DNA of 6,208 bases. Origin: Nitrososphaerota archaeon (GTDB lineage: Archaea; Thermoproteota; Nitrososphaeria_A; Caldarchaeales; Wolframiiraptoraceae). The notes below the pieces were generated by a model. The model saw nothing but the letters and a program-made list of their open reading frames with translations, did not search any database and was not told where the DNA came from. A program made the position numbers and the translations under genes. Location: assembly GCA_021160205.1 (NCBI GenBank), contig JAGHCZ010000146.1, forward strand, positions 1-6,208, given 5' to 3'. This document shows positions 1-5,139 of this stretch, in pieces. How positions within the stretch are numbered: position 1 is the stretch's first letter; each line of letters starts with the position of its first letter.

Positions 1-796
1 ATGCCTCAATATCCTTCTTTCCTCCGGTTAGTTCGCACATGAATCCAACTATTCCGCCCGTTCTCTTTATCGCCTCATACATTTCGTCATCTACGTTTCT
101 TGGAGTTCTGTGGATTCTCCTCGGATTGGCGTGGCTATTTATCAGGGGGAGCTTTGAGACTTCGGCTGCTTCAAGATGTGTTTTCTTACTTGCGTGAGCT
201 AGATCTATTATTATTCCCAGTTTATTTGCCTCTCGAATGAGCTCTTCTCCTTCATCTGTTAATCCGTAGTCTTTTCTAGAGACGCATGAGGCCGCGTATC
301 GGTTATCGAAGTTCCAAGTTAACCCCACACATCTAACTCCGAGGTTATAGTAGATCCATAGGTCGTCGATGTCATCAAGAGCATATGCGCCTTCCATGGA
401 TAGCAGAAATCCGATTTTATTTCCTCGAATAGCTTCATTTACGTCTTCCTCGTTCAGGACGAGCATTAAGTCGTTCGAATGCGCTTCTATCAACCTGTAA
501 TAGATTTTGATGTGCTCTAATGCTGTCAAGCACGCGGCCTTCGGAGTCCACGTCCTAATCTTAAATTCATAGCCGCTTTTGATTTTATTCACTACTCTAG
601 GTGAAATCGTCGGAAGGAGGCTGAATATTGACGAGAAAACAAGTTTCACGTTTGCTTTCTTGAATTTCGGTATATCCGCATGTCTTCCTGATAAGTCTTT
701 ATCAAAAGCTTCCAAGCCGAATCCCAATTCGTCTCCTCCGGCAAGATAATAGTACGAGATATCTTCGTGAAGATCTATTATTGGAGCGCTTTTCAT
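1..796 (-). CDS. Peptidase family M19 (membrane/renal dipeptidase type) zinc dipeptidase, 3' end cut by window edge
   Basis: Family members hydrolyse dipeptides, often with a D-residue at the C-terminal side, using a binuclear zinc centre in a TIM barrel. The reading frame is open from ATG at 796 to the left edge: 265 codons are visible, and the family usually has about 320-400, so the C-terminus is missing. All five expected metal ligands are seen: H10 and D12 (DLHED), bridging E135 (SMEGA), H201 (DLAHAS) and H222 (NSHAN). The 21-residue spacing of the last two matches the mammalian enzyme (H198/H219). R233 in TPRNVDDE fits the substrate-binding Arg. The block GVRCVGLTWNFDN carries W161 where the renal enzyme has a substrate-binding His, as I recall for many prokaryotic members. 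No signal peptide or membrane segment is seen, so it is likely cytosolic. No Shine-Dalgarno precedes the ATG, but a TATA box lies about 27 bases upstream, suggesting a leaderless mRNA. Exact substrate is unknown. Its base composition looks more AT-rich than the right half of the window. Confidence 0.93.
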   Translation of the reverse strand, partial: MKSAPIIDLHEDISYYYLAGGDELGFGLEAFDKDLSGRHADIPKFKKANVKLVFSSIFSLLPTISPRVVNKIKSGYEFKIRTWTPKAACLTALEHIKIYYRLIEAHSNDLMLVLNEEDVNEAIRGNKIGFLLSMEGAYALDDIDDLWIYYNLGVRCVGLTWNFDNRYAASCVSRKDYGLTDEGEELIREANKLGIIIDLAHASKKTHLEAAEVSKLPLINSHANPRRIHRTPRNVDDEMYEAIKRTGGIVGFMCELTGGKKDIEA

Positions 797-818
797 GGAG
801 TTGTTTTTTACCCAGGAA

Positions 819-828
819 TATTTAAATT
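819..828 (-). promoter_or_regulatory. Archaeal TATA box for the M19 dipeptidase gene
   Basis: On the minus strand the sequence is AATTTAAATA, a good match to the archaeal TATA element. Its centre is about 27 bases upstream of the ATG at 796. Archaeal transcription normally starts 25-30 bases after this element, so the transcript should begin at or within a few bases of the ATG. This agrees with the absence of a Shine-Dalgarno. No clear purine-rich BRE is seen upstream. The start point is inferred. Confidence 0.65.
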
Positions 829-851
829 CGGATCGAATCTTTTTCGGAAAA
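826..851. repeat. Two adjacent short inverted repeats overlapping the M19 promoter (operator candidate)
   Basis: At 826-838 lies ATTCG-GAT-CGAAT, with perfect 5-bp arms, and at 841-851 lies TTTTC-G-GAAAA, also with perfect 5-bp arms. The centres are about 14 bp apart and both contain TTCGGA in the same orientation. The first overlaps the upstream edge of the TATA box, where a bound regulator would compete with TFB/TBP. They sit in the divergent gap between the dipeptidase and Nudix genes, so could influence either. The repeats are seen directly; the operator role is inference, and 5-bp arms can occur by chance. Confidence 0.3.
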
Positions 852-941
852 CCCATTACTCCGGCGGTTATAGCCTCGAATAGGGCCGCAGCCCGAGAAA
901 TCTTCAATAGTTATGTTCTGGTTGATTGAGGGCGTAGGGCT

Positions 942-1487
942 ATGGTCGGCGAAGTTATTTCAAGCGAGGAAGTTTACCGAGGTAAGGCCGTTTCGGTGAA
1001 GCGGGAGGAAGTTCTCCTTCCGTCGGGTAAGAAGATTTACCGTGAATGCGTAATTCACCGAGGGGCGTCGGCGATTCTGCCGATAAAGGAAGACGGTAAG
1101 CTGATTTTCGTGAAGCAGTACAGGCATCCGATCGGCGAGATTCTCTTGGAGGTTCCGGCGGGAACGCTTAAGCCTGGAGAGGATCCCAAGCTCTGCGCGG
1201 CCAGGGAACTTGAAGAGGAAACCGGGTACACGGCCGGAGAACTTATTCATTTGATAACGGTTTATCCGAGTCCGGGTTATAGCAGCGAAAGGCTTCACAT
1301 TTATTTGGCTAGAGAGCTTAGAAGAGGGCTTCAGAATCTTGAGCTGGATGAGGATATATCCGTGGTGGAGATGACTTTTGAGCAAGCGTTAAAGGAGATC
1401 GAGGAAGGAAGGATAAGAGATGCCAAGACCATAATTGCCGTTCTCTACTATCTGATGTACGTTAAAGCCAGCTCGGCTAAGCCTTGA
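942..1487 (+). CDS. Nudix hydrolase, ADP-ribose pyrophosphatase type
   Basis: Predicted to hydrolyse ADP-ribose (or a related ADP-sugar) to AMP and ribose 5-phosphate with Mg2+, clearing a reactive product of NAD turnover; cytosolic. The 181-residue length is normal for the family. The full Nudix signature GX5EX7REUXEEXGU runs from G74 to Y96 (G74, E80, R88-E89, E92-E93, G95). P111, in the block PSPGYSSE, lies 15 residues after the signature, the position diagnostic of ADP-ribose-specific Nudix enzymes. VKQYR (58-61... start of the second strand block) and EVPAGTL are also typical, as is the acidic DED (136-138) followed by the helix EQALKEIEEGRIRDAKT. The start is fixed: an in-frame TGA lies at 927-929 and ATG 942 is the first start after it, with GAGGG at 928-932 as a modest ribosome-binding site. 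The gene runs alone on the plus strand, and its last 11 bp overlap the 3' end of thiL. Other ADP-sugars as substrate cannot be excluded. Confidence 0.93.
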   Translation: MVGEVISSEEVYRGKAVSVKREEVLLPSGKKIYRECVIHRGASAILPIKEDGKLIFVKQYRHPIGEILLEVPAGTLKPGEDPKLCAARELEEETGYTAGELIHLITVYPSPGYSSERLHIYLARELRRGLQNLELDEDISVVEMTFEQALKEIEEGRIRDAKTIIAVLYYLMYVKASSAKP

Positions 1488-2454
1488 AATGCTCGTATCC
1501 TCCTCTCTCCAAAATTCTCTCGCCGCCGAGCCACTTGGCCTTAACTACTTTCTCATCTATCACGCGCCCTATCGCAATCAATCTACCTCCGGCTCTTTCG
1601 ACTGCTTTCACGGCGTCCTCTAGCATTCTCGGCTTAATGGTTACGACCAACTCGTATTCCTCTCCGCCGTAAAACACCAAGTCGAAAAGATCAACGTTAA
1701 ACTTCTCGGAATACTTTTCAGCGTCCCCGCTCACAGGAGGGAACTCGACGAAAAATCCGACATCGTTTACTTCACTGAGGATATGAAGCGACTCAGCTAA
1801 TCCATCACTCGAGTCTATCGACGAGGTAATGGCCGTTGACTCCACTAGAGCTAGGGCTTCATTTATTCTGGCAACAGGTCTCGTGAATCTTTTAATGACC
1901 GACTCGGATACGGGGTCGCCTTTATTGCCGCTTAGAAGCGCATGTAGTCCAGCTGCCTGAGCCCCGAATTCTCCGGTTACGGCCACCACGTCTCCTGGCC
2001 TGGCTCCGAGCCTCGAAACTGTCCTGTCGGCGAACCCTATGCACGTAACGTTTATCACCATTTGATCACCCTCGTTTACACCACCTCCGACGATTGTCCC
2101 TCCGTAAAGCTCCGCCGCCTCCTCAAATCCGTTCCAAAGCTCTTCAAACTCTTTCTCTCTCATGCTCGATGGCAGGAGCAAGGATATTAGATATGCTATC
2201 GGCCTTCCTCCTTTTGCGGCTATGTCGCTGGTCGTCGCCGTAACAGCCTTGTACCCGACGCTCCTTAAGCTCATTCCCCTCGGAACATCTGTTGACTCGG
2301 AGAGCATATCGCATGAGAAGACTAATCTGCCCTTGAACAGCATGTCCACGGCGTCGTCTCCAGATGGAAGCGTAGCTCCCTCAAGCTCTCCAAGCCTTTT
2401 AACGATCCACTCGATAAGCCCTCTCTCGCCTATTTCTCCTAATCTTTTCTCCAA
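1477..2454 (-). CDS. thiL: Thiamine-monophosphate kinase ThiL
   Basis: ThiL phosphorylates thiamine monophosphate with ATP to thiamine diphosphate, the last step of cofactor synthesis in most prokaryotes. The product has the PurM/AIRS-synthetase-like two-domain fold. Numbered from TTG 2454 (325 residues, normal length): GDDAVD 32-37 (Mg-ATP loop), CDMLSE starting at 48, SDIAAKGGRP 76-85, GGGVNEGD 123-130, SIDSSDGLAESLH 212-224 and GGEEYELV 263-270. The third block is normally GGDT/GGDTNEGD; here the Asp is Gly (codon GGT), a notable change at a conserved acidic position. Start choice: a longer frame from ATG 2490 (337 residues) exists, but that ATG has no Shine-Dalgarno, whereas AGGAGG (2463-2468) stands 8 bases before TTG 2454, and the family N-terminus (LGEIGERGLIEWI) begins right after the TTG. 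It overlaps the end of the upstream glycosyltransferase by 16 bp and the Nudix 3' end by 11 bp. Expression is probably coupled to the glycosyltransferase. Confidence 0.93.
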   Translation of the reverse strand: MEKRLGEIGERGLIEWIVKRLGELEGATLPSGDDAVDMLFKGRLVFSCDMLSESTDVPRGMSLRSVGYKAVTATTSDIAAKGGRPIAYLISLLLPSSMREKEFEELWNGFEEAAELYGGTIVGGGVNEGDQMVINVTCIGFADRTVSRLGARPGDVVAVTGEFGAQAAGLHALLSGNKGDPVSESVIKRFTRPVARINEALALVESTAITSSIDSSDGLAESLHILSEVNDVGFFVEFPPVSGDAEKYSEKFNVDLFDLVFYGGEEYELVVTIKPRMLEDAVKAVERAGGRLIAIGRVIDEKVVKAKWLGGERILERGGYEHFKA

Positions 2455-3188
2455 CCCAAGAACCTCCTGATCATGGTCTTCGCGCACCATGAAGCATACA
2501 TCTTTATCTCGACCCCGCCCAGCTTTGATTCCCCGGATCTCCTCGGCATAAACTTAAGCGGATATTCAGCTATCCTGCATCTAGATCTATGCAGCTCATA
2601 CAATAATTGCACTTGAAAGACGTATCCCGATCTCAACTCGGTGAGCTTATCAACGATCTTCCTCAAGGCATTTAACCTGATTACCCTGAAGCCGGAGGTG
2701 AGGTCGCTGATCCTTATGCCCGTAGCGATCTTAGCTAGGAGGTTCGCACCTCTACTGATCAATATCCTCTTCACTGATTTTTCAACCCACTCTCCACCTT
2801 CAATATACCTCGAGCCCACGACTACTTCTGCTCCCGTTTTCTCGGCGAAATCGAGCATGCTTAGTAAGGTCCGAGGCGGATGACTTCCATCGGCGTCCAT
2901 TTCGCAGACATATTTCGCCCATCCATGTGCAGCCAAAGCCCTCCTAAATCCATCGATATAAGCCGACCCTATTCCCAGCTTTCCAGGCCTCCTAATCACC
3001 TCAACACCACCCCTTTGAGACCCGATTTCCTCCGCAACCTCCGCCGTTCCGTCAGGGCTATTATCATCTACTACGATTATCAGAGGCTTCCATTCAGCAT
3101 CTTCAAGGAGACTTAAAGTCTCGGGCAAGAGCCATCTTACGTTATCAGATTCATTATACGTAGGCATTACCACGACAACGCCCTTCAA
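2439..3188 (-). CDS. Family 2 glycosyltransferase, dolichyl-phosphate mannosyltransferase (DPM1) type
   Basis: Predicted to transfer mannose (or another hexose) from a nucleotide sugar such as GDP-mannose to dolichyl phosphate at the cytosolic membrane face, making the lipid-linked donor for archaeal glycans. The 249-residue GT-A protein shows PTYNE 9-13, DDNSPDGT 41-48 (nucleotide binding), MDADGSHPP 97-105 (the DXD metal site), VVGSRYIEGG 123-132, SRGAN 145-149, DLTSGFR 162-168, GYVFQ 188-192 and RRSGESKL 216-223, all in the order expected of DPM1. No membrane segments follow, so it is the short soluble form, not the kind with a C-terminal GtrA-like or multi-span domain. The start is TTG 3188; the next Met (residue 8) would remove the first beta strand, so TTG is preferred. 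No Shine-Dalgarno is seen; a T/A-rich element about 30 bases upstream suggests a leaderless mRNA. The gene is followed by overlapping thiL. Sugar specificity is inferred; a glucosyl transferase is the main alternative. Confidence 0.92.
   Translation of the reverse strand: MKGVVVVMPTYNESDNVRWLLPETLSLLEDAEWKPLIIVVDDNSPDGTAEVAEEIGSQRGGVEVIRRPGKLGIGSAYIDGFRRALAAHGWAKYVCEMDADGSHPPRTLLSMLDFAEKTGAEVVVGSRYIEGGEWVEKSVKRILISRGANLLAKIATGIRISDLTSGFRVIRLNALRKIVDKLTELRSGYVFQVQLLYELHRSRCRIAEYPLKFMPRRSGESKLGGVEIKMYASWCAKTMIRRFLGWRKD
2463..2468 (-). promoter_or_regulatory. Shine-Dalgarno of thiL inside the glycosyltransferase gene; decides a TTG start
   Basis: The minus strand reads AGGAGG, a full match to the anti-Shine-Dalgarno core, followed by 8 bases and TTG (2454-2452). 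It lies within the last codons of the glycosyltransferase (encoding IRRF), whose stop at 2439-2441 falls just past the thiL start. This layout suggests translational coupling and favours TTG 2454 over the ATG at 2490, which has no such site. Confidence 0.6.
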
Positions 3189-3210
3189 GCCGTAACCAAG
3201 GGAATCATCC

Positions 3211-3226
3211 GAAAATAAAAATAAGA
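3211..3226 (-). promoter_or_regulatory. T/A-rich element: TATA-like promoter of the glycosyltransferase-thiL pair and/or terminator of the sugar kinase
   Basis: The minus strand reads TTATTTTTATTTTC, about 30 bases before TTG 3188 and about 55 bases after the sugar kinase stop. The distance suits a TATA box for a leaderless transcript, although the match to the TATA consensus is weak. The oligo-T runs also suit an archaeal intrinsic terminator for the kinase transcript. The sequence does not separate these roles. The rest of the 91-bp gap holds nothing else recognisable. Confidence 0.35.
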
Positions 3227-3279
3227 CGCCAACTGTAGCCCGTAATTTCCTTTAGTATTGGCTCATATTTTTAGGAGGT

Positions 3280-4710
3280 TTACTCGCCTGCCGACGCCTT
3301 CTCCACGAAGAGATCCAAGTACTCCCTCAAGTCGTCCAGATCTACTTCCAATTTTTCTATTTCCTCTCCTCGAAGATCGAGAGCTATCCTTTCAGGGCTC
3401 ACTCCTTCATAAGCGCATTTACCGCACATAGCTGCGCCCAAGCTGGTCGTTTCGGGAAAAGCCGACTTAATCACCCTGTTCTTTTGGAAAAGAGTCGACA
3501 GCAGCGACAGATATATCCTGTTCTTAGCGAATCCTCCCTGAACAATTATGTCTGAACCCTTTCCCTCGAGAAGCAGACTTATGGCAACATAAGATTGCAA
3601 AGCCAAGTACAAGTTTAACAGATGATACGCCGTCACCGGGTTTTCGTAAAAGGATTTTCCCAAGATTTTGGGCTTGGATTTTTGAAACTGGCCTACGGCC
3701 TCCATGAGGCCCGGCATTATGAAATCTTCCTTGCGCTTTATGATGCGGTTGACCACATCCGTATCTAGGCTCATATTTTTGGGATCCGTGTTAAACTTCT
3801 CTTGGATGATTTTGGAGTAATGGTCGTGTTCATATCCTCCGATGAACCTCGAGGCTTTCACGGGCTTTCCATAAGCGTTCAGGTAGTATACAACATCTCT
3901 GCGCAGATCTTCTTCTCTAGGGTCGAATTCCGCCGCTGGATACATGAAAACGCACCAAGTCCCAGTCGAAGCCAACACCACATCCGCTCCCTTGAGCATA
4001 AACGGCAAAAGCGAAGCATTTGAATCATGAATCCCTGGAGTAGCCGTAACTTTTAACCCGTTAATCTCGAATTCTCCTAGAGAACTCCATACCTCCGCGA
4101 AACTCGGGAATAACTCGTCGGCGTTCAGCCGCTCAGCTATGAAGCTCCAATCAAGCTTTCTTAGATCGTAGAGATAGGTATGGCAGCCCACGCTGGTGAC
4201 TTCGCAAGATCTGAAACCAGAGATCTCGTAAGTAAGGTACTGCGGGAGAAACATTATTTCATCTATCTCCGCAAATTTTTCCGGGTAACTTCTCTTGAAC
4301 CAATATAGCTGGATACCCGCGTTTATCAATCGGCCATAGGGAGGCGCGCCTGTAATTTTATAGAGATCAAGCGGGGATCCAAATTCCTTATAGAACCCTT
4401 CTCGAATCTGGTCGTCTATCTGATGGTTATAGGATACTATAGGAAACGCCAGCGATCCCTTCTTTAGGTATGCGACCGTCGCGCCGTAGGTAGTTATGGA
4501 AACTGATTTGATGGGATATTTCTTGCAGGCTTCTTTGAGCTCACGCGTAATCCACGATAGAATCGCCTCGGCGTTATCGCAGAGAACGCCTTCTACCTCT
4601 ATTTCCCCTATCCTCGAGCTTTTTTCATATACGGGCTTAAGATCATCCGTGAAGACGATCAACTTCTTATTGGTTTTACCTATATCGAAGACTGCTATCG
4701 CGTAATCCAT
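3280..4710 (-). CDS. FGGY-family carbohydrate kinase, substrate unknown
   Basis: Predicted to phosphorylate a sugar or sugar alcohol (ketose or pentose type) with ATP in the cytosol. Residues below are numbered from the GTG at 4725. The N-terminal actin-like phosphate loop is FDIGKTNKK (13-21, with D14, G16, T18). The likely catalytic base is D234 in PGIHDSNAS, equivalent to the GxHD motif of FGGY kinases. The second ATPase domain begins at STGTW about 20 residues later, and the adenosine-binding block QGGFAKNR has its glycine pair at 397-398, followed by TSLGAAMCG. FGGY kinases are usually 450-520 residues; this one is 476 from ATG 4710. I prefer ATG 4710 because family members begin a few residues before the beta strand leading to FDIG; GTG 4725 would add five residues, and neither has a clear Shine-Dalgarno. 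Fuculokinase- or rhamnulokinase-like members are the closest by feel, but there is no isomerase, aldolase or transporter beside it to name the sugar. It is probably transcribed alone. Confidence 0.88.
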   Translation of the reverse strand: MDYAIAVFDIGKTNKKLIVFTDDLKPVYEKSSRIGEIEVEGVLCDNAEAILSWITRELKEACKKYPIKSVSITTYGATVAYLKKGSLAFPIVSYNHQIDDQIREGFYKEFGSPLDLYKITGAPPYGRLINAGIQLYWFKRSYPEKFAEIDEIMFLPQYLTYEISGFRSCEVTSVGCHTYLYDLRKLDWSFIAERLNADELFPSFAEVWSSLGEFEINGLKVTATPGIHDSNASLLPFMLKGADVVLASTGTWCVFMYPAAEFDPREEDLRRDVVYYLNAYGKPVKASRFIGGYEHDHYSKIIQEKFNTDPKNMSLDTDVVNRIIKRKEDFIMPGLMEAVGQFQKSKPKILGKSFYENPVTAYHLLNLYLALQSYVAISLLLEGKGSDIIVQGGFAKNRIYLSLLSTLFQKNRVIKSAFPETTSLGAAMCGKCAYEGVSPERIALDLRGEEIEKLEVDLDDLREYLDLFVEKASAGE

Positions 4711-4751
4711 ATCCCCCAGCCCCACATTTCTCAGTAAAACAGCCTCAAAAA

Positions 4752-4776
4752 CAAATAAAGACCTTACTTATTTTTC
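4752..4776 (-). promoter_or_regulatory. Candidate promoter region of the FGGY kinase
   Basis: Two TATA-like stretches lie on the minus strand: CTTTATTTG (4752-4760), about 27 bases before 4729 and so close to GTG 4725/ATG 4710, and GAAAAATAAG (4767-4776), preceded by a purine-rich BRE-like context, which would start transcription near 4744. Either could serve. There is no decisive consensus match, so this is only a candidate region. Confidence 0.35.
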
Positions 4777-4790
4777 GAACACTCAAATTT

Positions 4791-4949
4791 CTAAGCAACC
4801 CTATTTGCTCCCTTCAAGAATATTCTCCAGACCGCATCAAAGACCCTACGTGAATCATCCGATTCTATCGCCTCCTTGAAGTCGCCGCAATTTTCGTTGA
4901 CGATTTTTCTCACGTAATCGATGAACCCCCAGGCTCTACCCGTTATCCA
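4791..4949 (-). pseudogene. Orphan coding-like frame, possible gene remnant or short ORF
   Basis: An open frame of 52 codons runs from just after an in-frame TAG (4950-4952) to a TAG at 4791-4793. Its translation looks protein-like: it starts WITGRAWGFIDYVRKIV, continues with an acidic stretch (DFKEAIESDDSRR) and ends VFDAVWRIFLKGANRVA, giving two amphipathic helices. It has no ATG. The only plausible internal start is GTG at 4913, giving 40 residues without a Shine-Dalgarno. A neighbouring frame just upstream (LYVAEFLVDNG, then stop near 4938) also reads like protein and could join it through one frameshift, as expected of a decayed 3' gene end. I do not recognise a family. It may also be a genuine tiny protein, or chance. 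It fills most of the otherwise gene-free stretch 4711-5009. Confidence 0.3.
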
Positions 4950-4984
4950 CTAAGAACTCAGCTACATAAAGACAACTCTAACAT

Positions 4985-5004
4985 CAAAAAATGGAAATAA
5001 AGAA
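4985..5004 (-). terminator. Oligo-T terminator downstream of tRNA-Thr
   Basis: After the 3' end of the tRNA the minus strand is T-rich, with CTTCTTTATTT followed by a run of six Ts (4986-4991), typical of archaeal factor-independent termination after tRNA genes. No hairpin is needed or seen. No CCA is encoded at the tRNA end. Confidence 0.5.
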
Positions 5005-5009
5005 GTTTA

Positions 5010-5084
5010 AGCCCCGGCCGGGCTTTGAACCCGGGACCCCTGGCTTACCAAGCCAGTGCTCTAACCGGGCTGAGCTACCGGGGC
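5010..5084 (-). tRNA. tRNA-Thr (anticodon GGU)
   Basis: A complete 75-nt cloverleaf folds by eye with no mismatch. Acceptor stem GCCCCGG (5084-5078) pairs with CCGGGGC. The D arm is GCTC/GAGC with a 10-nt loop AGCCCGGTTA containing the GG pair. The anticodon stem CTGGC/GCCAG encloses the loop TTGGTAA, so the anticodon is GGT, reading ACC and ACU threonine codons. The variable loop is GGGTC, and the T arm is CCGGG-TTCAAAG-CCCGG. The discriminator is T(U)73 at 5010, which together with G1-C72 and C2-G71 fits archaeal threonine identity. No intron is present and CCA is not encoded, so it is added after transcription. It lies 55 bp after the stop of the TldE-type gene on the same strand. Confidence 0.97.
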
Positions 5085-5118
5085 ATGGTGTTAGGTCGTT
5101 TTTGTTTTGATTTTTCTT

Positions 5119-5130
5119 CGTTAAAAATTT
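5119..5130 (-). promoter_or_regulatory. TATA-like element of the tRNA-Thr gene
   Basis: The minus strand reads AAATTTTTAACG about 40 bases before the mature tRNA 5' end, which would put the transcription start near 5098 and leave a leader of about a dozen bases for RNase P to remove. The same T run lies right after the TldE-type stop codon and could also end that transcript. Role inferred from position and composition only. Confidence 0.4.
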
Positions 5131-5139
5131 AATTCCGGG

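Larger units (their letters stand above)
797..941. other. Divergent intergenic region between the dipeptidase and Nudix genes
   Basis: This 145-bp gap must hold promoters for both genes. The dipeptidase side has a clear TATA box and the inverted repeats. The Nudix side has no good TATA match: TTATAG at 868-873 is far upstream (about 70 bases), and the nearer AATAGTTATG (906-915) is a weak candidate at about 30 bases. A small GGGC-CGCA-GCCC hairpin lies at 883-894. No ORF or RNA gene is recognised. Confidence 0.5.

Noticed and set aside
960..1385. Minus-strand 141-codon frame inside the Nudix gene
   Set aside because: It is antisense to a gene with a complete Nudix signature, and its translation is low in recognisable motifs; it is a shadow frame.
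2162..3116. Plus-strand frames of 78-102 codons opposite thiL and the glycosyltransferase
   Set aside because: They lie antisense to genes with full family motifs and read as Ser/Pro-rich shadow translations.
3202..3212. GAATCATCCGA shared with 4852-4862
   Set aside because: An 11-base match is expected by chance several times in a window of this size, and the two contexts are unrelated.
3272..3278. AGGAGG on the plus strand near the sugar kinase stop
   Set aside because: No start codon or open frame follows on that strand; it is the complement of CCTCCT after the kinase stop.
3802..4705. Plus-strand frames opposite the FGGY kinase
   Set aside because: They are shadow frames of a well-supported gene with no motif or ribosome-binding site of their own.
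4950..4995. Possible C/D box RNA downstream of tRNA-Thr (TTGATGT ... CTGA on the minus strand)
   Set aside because: The C box is imperfect, D' and C' boxes are missing, and the spacing is too short for an archaeal C/D sRNA.
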